Source: Phanerodontia chrysosporium
Lineage: Eukaryota; Basidiomycota; Agaricomycetes; Polyporales; Phanerochaetaceae
Assembly: GCA_001910725.1 (NCBI GenBank)
Contig: MJGA01000005.1
Span: 186,001 to 250,000 of the forward strand
Direction of reading: 5' to 3'
DNA length: 64,000 nucleotides
The notes under the pieces are model-generated. The model saw only the letters and a program-made list of their open reading frames with translations, was not told the DNA's origin and ran no database searches. The translations under genes were made by a program, and so were the position numbers. This document shows, one piece after another, positions 58,569-64,000 of the stretch; the first letter of the stretch is position 1, and each line of letters starts with the position of its first letter.

Positions 58569-61471
58569 TTACAGGGTGGCAAAGTCCCGCGAGTTCGCGC
58601 GGTAACGCTGCTGGTCACGGTGCATGTCGGGGTCTTCGTCGTCGATGGTGCGGGTTTGGTTCCGCACGGGCACCGGATGCGTCGTGATCGGAGGCGCAAA
58701 GTGTTCGCGGAGGCGCGCCTCGACCTGCTTGTGCACTTCACGAGCCATGGTCCGTGCGACCTGCAGCGCGGGGCCCATGAGCCCGAGCTGCAGCATGACG
58801 TAGGCGCTCGCGGCGAGGACGAGCAGGAACGCGAAGTAGAGGGGGTTGAAGAGCACGACCATCGCCTCGTTCCACCCGAGGATAACCAGCATGCCGTACA
58901 TCCAGTACGGGATTTGGGCGACGCTCGATACTGTGCTCCGCTTCGCCTCGACATAGAACGCGTCGGCGTCCTTCCGGAACCGTGTTGTCAGGTCTAGCGC
59001 CTTCGTCTCGGTGAAGACCGTCAGCGTTGACGCGAAGTCAAAGTCTTCCTCTGACGCCGCCAGAGCATCGGCCGGCTCAGAGGGAAGGGTATATGCGAGG
59101 GACTTATCAACTGGTGCGATTTTGGAGTACAACGGCACCAGTTCGAGGGTTTCGTCTCGTGCTTTCTGGAAGGCGCCGTCGATATCGTCGCTCGGAGTCC
59201 ACACCCGAGGAACGCCCTTCTCGTCGTACCGGAAACGTTCTTCGAAGTAAGTGCGCAGCTTGGCAAGGAAACTCTGGTCCGCAGTCTGTTCGTCGATCTT
59301 CGAGCGCAGCGCCATCCACGCGCGCTTCCGCAGAGTGGCAAGGGCAGTCGCATTCTCAGCGTCAGTACAGTTAAAGCCTGTGGATTCTTATCAAAAATCA
59401 TTTCGGATATATATCGCTACTGGAAACGTACTCTTAGCTTTTGCGAGATACGTAGACTCCGCCTTGTCAAGAGTATCGCGGAAGGCAGCCAAGACCTTGT
59501 CCCACATGTCTGGTGTTGGCTTGCTGAGATGCAATTCGACTGGCTCCGAGATTTGCTTCTTGAAGTTTCTCTGCATATCAACTATAAATGACGTGCCGCT
59601 TCACAGCAAAAGGTCGACACGCACCTCGATGACGTTGACCATCTTCTTAGTTTCGTCCTTCCTGCACTGGTCGGCAATGCTGCTCATCTCCTCGCGCAGT
59701 AGCACAAACTCGTCGTCGAACGACCAGTGCACTGCGTCCTCGCCCTCGACAGGGACAGCCTCGCGCGCGCCCTGCTCGAACCTCTTCTCACAGCGTTCGC
59801 GAGCGGCATTGACAATGTCCGCAAAGTTGTAGCTCTCTCCGCGCATGCCCTCGTGCATCTCCTGCTTGAACTGTACGAGACATGCCTTATGCAGGTTCTT
59901 GAGCTGGCCGAGGAAGAGTGGGGACAAAGTAGAGTCTAGAACTCCAATGAGATCTGCACGCTTGCGCTTGTACACGCCGGGATGGTAGCGAGAGGCGTCG
60001 CGGTCGTAGCGCTCTGCATGTGCACGTCAATACTGCGAGTGAATAATGGAAGATGCAGCGTACCAAGAGCGGTGACACGCCAGCTGCGCATCATGGCACC
60101 GAGACCCTCTACGACCTTGCCTGCTTCGACAGGTCGTTTTTGCGACTTTGCCTGCTCGCTAAACTCAGCAAGGGCTACTGCCGAAATTTCGTCGCAACGG
60201 AATTGCGCGAGGAGTTCCTGTTGAGTGGGCAAATCAAGGTCCTTATTCGTTTGAACTTGTTCCTGGATAACGTTCAGTTTGATACAGAGGACTATGTTCT
60301 GGTAAGGTCGATGCGTACCCAAATGCCCTCCATGTAGAACGCAACACCATCTGCTGGGATGCGCTTGTGATAAGCTGGTTTGAACACGTAATCGTCCCTG
60401 CCCTTGTCGACGAAGCGTTTCCTGAGCTCTTGTACCTCCGACTCGAACTTGTCGGCGGCAAGGATTTTATGTGGCAGGGCAGCGAAAGACATATCGAAGT
60501 AGTCCGACAGCTGACGATCCTGTAGTTCTGGCGGCTTCGACAATGAGTCCCAAATCTTCTGCATATCGGCAGCCAAAGTCGCCTGCAAGTTGGCAAGAGG
60601 TGTTGTTCCGATGTGATCTCGAATAACGAAGAGCAGCAATGTGCGTTGATTACGACTGCGACAGAACGTGAGCCTGTGGGAAGTGAAGTCTCGGAAATAT
60701 GAGACGTACCCGTCCGCAGTCTTCTTCCCAAACAGACCAAGGTTCACTTCAAAGACAGTCTTGAGCAGTCCCATGTTTGCACCCTGGTAGAGACCGACTT
60801 GGTGTTCCCATAGATTGATGATGAGGACCTCGGAGGAAGCAAGCGAGAATAACGCCGATTTCCGCTCGAAGTCCTACAACACAAAGCGAATCGGAGTCAT
60901 ATTCAGGATCTCTGATATGTAAGAAAAGGGTTCAAAGTGCGCACCTGGTCTTCTCCTCGTTCACGTCCGTCTGTGCCCTCCACATCCATCACCATGACAT
61001 TCATGCCCTTGCCTCGGCACATCCAGATTCCTAAGGCAGGGTCAGGTCGTGAGTTTCTGCAGGCAGCACTATATCGCACCCTTGGTGGTCTGCTGCCGCC
61101 GGGTCTCGTCCATAACGTCAAAATTGGTCCCGAATAGCCTGTTGAGTAGAGTACCTGCGCGACACGTTAGACACGTCTGCCACGTCTACAACGCGTACTC
61201 ACTTTTCCCTGTTGATTGGGAGCCAAAGACAGCGACGATGTCATAGTCGAATCCAGCGTTGTGGAGACCCCACCGTTCAATCTGCTTGTTAAGGTCTGGG
61301 CTGCAGAAGCGACACGTTGAATGCGAAAGCGCAGTCAGAAGGCAATGACGGCACTGACAGGAATTGCTTCTCGTCATTGATTATCTGGACCCGCTCAAAA
61401 CTCGCAGCAGGGTCGAGTTGGGTATGTGTCGCGTCGCCGTTTAGGACGAGGTGTCCATTCGGTTCTGCCAA
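58569..61471 (-). CDS. SEY1: SEY1, dynamin-like GTPase of ER fusion
   Basis: Membrane-anchored GTPase that drives homotypic fusion of ER tubules (Sey1/RHD3, the fungal functional counterpart of atlastin). Exons run from [20 protein letters not shown] (61471) to [11 protein letters not shown] (58569), about eight in all. The G1 P-loop is [10 protein letters not shown]. Switch regions follow as [11 protein letters not shown] and [17 protein letters not shown], and the RD motif is [11 protein letters not shown] long helical bundle follows ([33 protein letters not shown]). Two closely spaced C-terminal membrane segments are [17 protein letters not shown] and [20 protein letters not shown], then a short cytosolic amphipathic tail. 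Junctions I checked keep the frame. It is divergent from the acetoacetyl-CoA synthetase. Confidence 0.93.
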
Positions 61472-62463
61472 CGTTGCATGCGTGAGCCACCGTGTCCTAC
61501 CAGGTATTCAGGCCTGTACACCGGAGACAAGACGTACGATGTTCGGTCATTCCAAGCAGTCGAAAAGAGTTCGGTTGAAACGAATGTCTTGAGTCGTAAG
61601 CCAAAAGTCGAAGGGTGTGTGCAGCGTTGCAGGAGCTCCGAGTCCAGCTCAAGAACGGCCGGTTCTGGCGTCACGGAGCCAAGCCACGTGGTGTCCGCGC
61701 CTGCCATCAGCGCTCAGTGTTATCCCCCCGCCACCTCGATCGGGCAGGTCTCGAGCACGAACCCAAGTGCTGCAAGCATCCGCACCTAGCATACTCGCCA
61801 GACCTCTTGCAGCGAAACGCGGAGCAGTGTTGGTATATTTTGGACGTGTTATACGACGGGAGCGCAAAGGGTTCTAGCGAGCCAGGAGAGGCTCAAGCTG
61901 TCCTGCGAGTGCTCTTCACTGCGGGTGCGAGTGTGCACGAACATGTTCGAACGGCGCTTCACGAATTTTATATATATATATTACCGCAGACCTGCGAGCC
62001 ATCCTATGACATGACTGCACAAAAGTTCTCATAAACATCATCGCTATGATCCTCAGAGGCGCTCGGCTTTAGCCTCGCGCAGTCGCTTGATCTCCAACAG
62101 TCATCTCTTCCCGCTTGGCCATTCGGCGCATGCGTTTCTGCGACGACCGCGTTGCGCAGATTTTCTCTCGCCTCGAGGCAGCGGAGGCCAAGGATCTGAC
62201 CCTAGATGTGGGAATCACCGTCCCTGAATATGGGCCTTCATGCGGACTGGTAACCTTCTCCTATCACGCAACGCAGCTGACCTCTGGTCGGTCGCACCCG
62301 ACTCTGTTCCGAAAGGCATAAGTGACCTCGTCCAACGGATCCCCGGAGTACGGATTACGACTCTCCTCCGGAATCAGCGTGTCAGCGTTCTGCTACCCAC
62401 GGCCATTTATAGGGGGGCGCTGCCTACCAGTCGTTCCCTGACCCGCCGTCCCTGCCTTCAGCC
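61472..62463. promoter_or_regulatory. Divergent upstream region of SEY1 and the synthetase
   Basis: About 1 kb between two divergent starts. A TATATATATATA tract lies at 61968-61980, about 490 bp before the synthetase ATG. Open frames here have no recognised domain. Confidence 0.35.
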
Positions 62464-64000
62464 ATGGACTCCCAGTTCGCCCTCTCGCGCCTCATCTGGA
62501 AGCACAAAGATCCGAGTAACTGCCGCGTTGAGGCATTCAGGCGTTGGGTCAATAGGAAGCATGGCTTGGATCTCAGTGAGCAGCCTCTGATACGCGTATA
62601 GAACCTGACCGCGAACGCGTCCTCTCTGCCAGAAACCTACCATGATCTCCATAAGTATTCCATTACGGACTATACGTTCTGGCAAGACTTGTGGCAATAT
62701 CTGAACATCATCTACTCTGTTCCTCCTGAGAAGGTATGAGCACTCTGCTTTCGTCTCTCCTGCACTTCATGACAGTGAACTACCCGACAGATCTTCACTG
62801 AAGGACGTATACCTGAAGTGCGGACCTGGTTCCCTGGCGCAAGGCTCAATTACGCCGAGAACATCCTGCGCTTCAATGGCGACAACATCGCCGTAACGTC
62901 TGCGCGGGAGACAGGCTACGTCAGGCATTACACCTTCCGACAGCTGAGGGAGATGGTCCGCTGTCTCGCTGCCGCACTCAGGGTGAACGGACTCCAGAAA
63001 GGCGACCGAGTTGCCGCTATCGTGACCAACTCTATCGACGCGATTGTCATCGCGCTCGCGACGACCAGCATCGGGGCCGTGTTTTCCAGTACTGCCACCG
63101 ATATGGGTGTTCAGGTGGGTATATGCGTGGCGCTGGTCATAGCTCTTCATATTCACGCCTTTCCAGGGTATCCTTGATAGGTACCGGCAGATCCAGCCTA
63201 GGTTCGTGTTCGCGGAGACCGAGGTCGTCTATGCCGGCAAGACAATCGACCTCATGCCCAAAGTCACGGAAGTCGTCCGCGACTTGCAGTCGCACGGCCT
63301 GCAGGGCGTCATCCTCCTGCCAAGCACAAAGACGGGCGCGCAGCCGCGACTGCCAGCAGGCATCCCTAACTGGTGTGTATCTCGTTCATAAAATGCGACT
63401 GTGCGCTGCTGACGTTCCTGTCTAGCCGATCACTTAATACTTTCTTGGGTACTGGCGATGATCGGCCGCTCACGTTCGAGCAGGTGCCGTTCGACCATCC
63501 AGTCTACATACTTTACTCCTCAGGCACGACCGGCGTGCCGAAGTGTATTGTGCACTGCGGTGGTGTATGTGATTTGTTAATTGCGTCATCGTCTCGGTCC
63601 TGACCCATCGACGACCAGGGCCTACTCATCAACGGAATCAAGGAAGGTGCCTTTGGCTACAGTATGTCGCATGACGAATGCTACTTCCAGTATACCACTG
63701 TACGTCGTCTGCCCGCACTCCGTTGTAATGAGAACCGTCACTGAAAGGTTGACAGACTGGCTGGATGATGTGGAACGCTATGATACCCGCGCTAGCCCAC
63801 GGCACACGTCTCGTCGCCTATGACGGATCGCCGTTCCACCCGAACGTGCAGACGTTCCTGAAGTTCATCAGCGATCAGGGGTGCGTGCCTTCTCTCCCGG
63901 TCCCTTGCACAGCTGACCCGCCCACAGCGTCACCATCTGGGGGACGTCGCCGCGCTTCCTGATGGAGCTACAGTCCGCCAACATCGCGCCCCGTATGTGA
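62464..64000 (+). CDS. Acetoacetyl-CoA synthetase (5' part, runs off window)
   Basis: AMP-forming ligase that activates acetoacetate to acetoacetyl-CoA in the cytosol, linking ketone-body use to sterol and lipid synthesis. The start [20 protein letters not shown] is typical. The N-terminal acyl-CoA synthetase block follows ([34 protein letters not shown]), then the first domain with [19 protein letters not shown]. The AMP-binding motif is [17 protein letters not shown], then [15 protein letters not shown] and [20 protein letters not shown]. At least eight exons are present, with introns after EQ-like SEQ, PPEK, DMGVQ, GIPN, HCGGV, QYTT and ISDQG. The gene is cut by the right edge within [20 protein letters not shown], a little past halfway of the usual 650-700 residues. 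No frame break is seen. Confidence 0.9.

Noticed and set aside
1..64000. CRISPR arrays, rRNA genes or bacterial operons
   Set aside because: No regularly spaced repeats or rRNA sequence is seen, and the gene structure is eukaryotic throughout.

Overview
The window is nuclear DNA of a filamentous basidiomycete, most likely an Agaricomycete of wood-decay type. The reasons are genes cut by many 45-60 bp GT-AG introns, GC-rich coding DNA, an intron-containing tRNA-Val, and families typical of these fungi: a DUF6699 protein, a Plavaka-type transposase, a TET/JBP-like dioxygenase, expanded GMC oxidoreductases, P450s, and an LTR element with a basidiomycete-type Gag. Gene models were spliced by hand from splice consensus, reading frame and paralogue comparison; no search was run. 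The genus cannot be named.

Layout. 0.6-5.0 kb: a DUF6699 gene (-) and mitochondrial cytochrome c peroxidase (+). 5.0-16.0 kb: a candidate ~11 kb DNA transposon. It has matching imperfect terminal inverted repeats (first 11 bases identical), subterminal TCACGA/TCGTGA-type motifs at both ends, and three multi-exon genes on the minus strand: a 608-aa protein of unknown function, a 510-aa TET/JBP-like 2OG-Fe(II) dioxygenase, and a Plavaka-like transposase. 16.5-25.9 kb: a DUF1479 oxygenase (-), a secreted DUF3455 protein (+), a gene-poor stretch, and an F-box protein (+).

26.3-55.5 kb is an oxidative accessory region: three closely related GMC oxidoreductases with near-identical exon lengths, one intact P450 and one P450 pseudogene, an Erg6-like methyltransferase, and two further GMC paralogues. 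One of those is split by a young 3.68 kb gag-only LTR retrotransposon. The mix resembles a secondary-metabolite or lipid-oxidation cluster, but no scaffold-forming enzyme is visible. 55.7-64.0 kb returns to core genes: D-amino-acid oxidase (-), SEY1 (-), and the 5' part of an acetoacetyl-CoA synthetase (+) that runs off the right edge.

Several otherwise good genes each lack one base, usually C or G in a short run. The same kind of lesion recurs in unrelated genes, so part of the apparent pseudogenisation may be assembly error.
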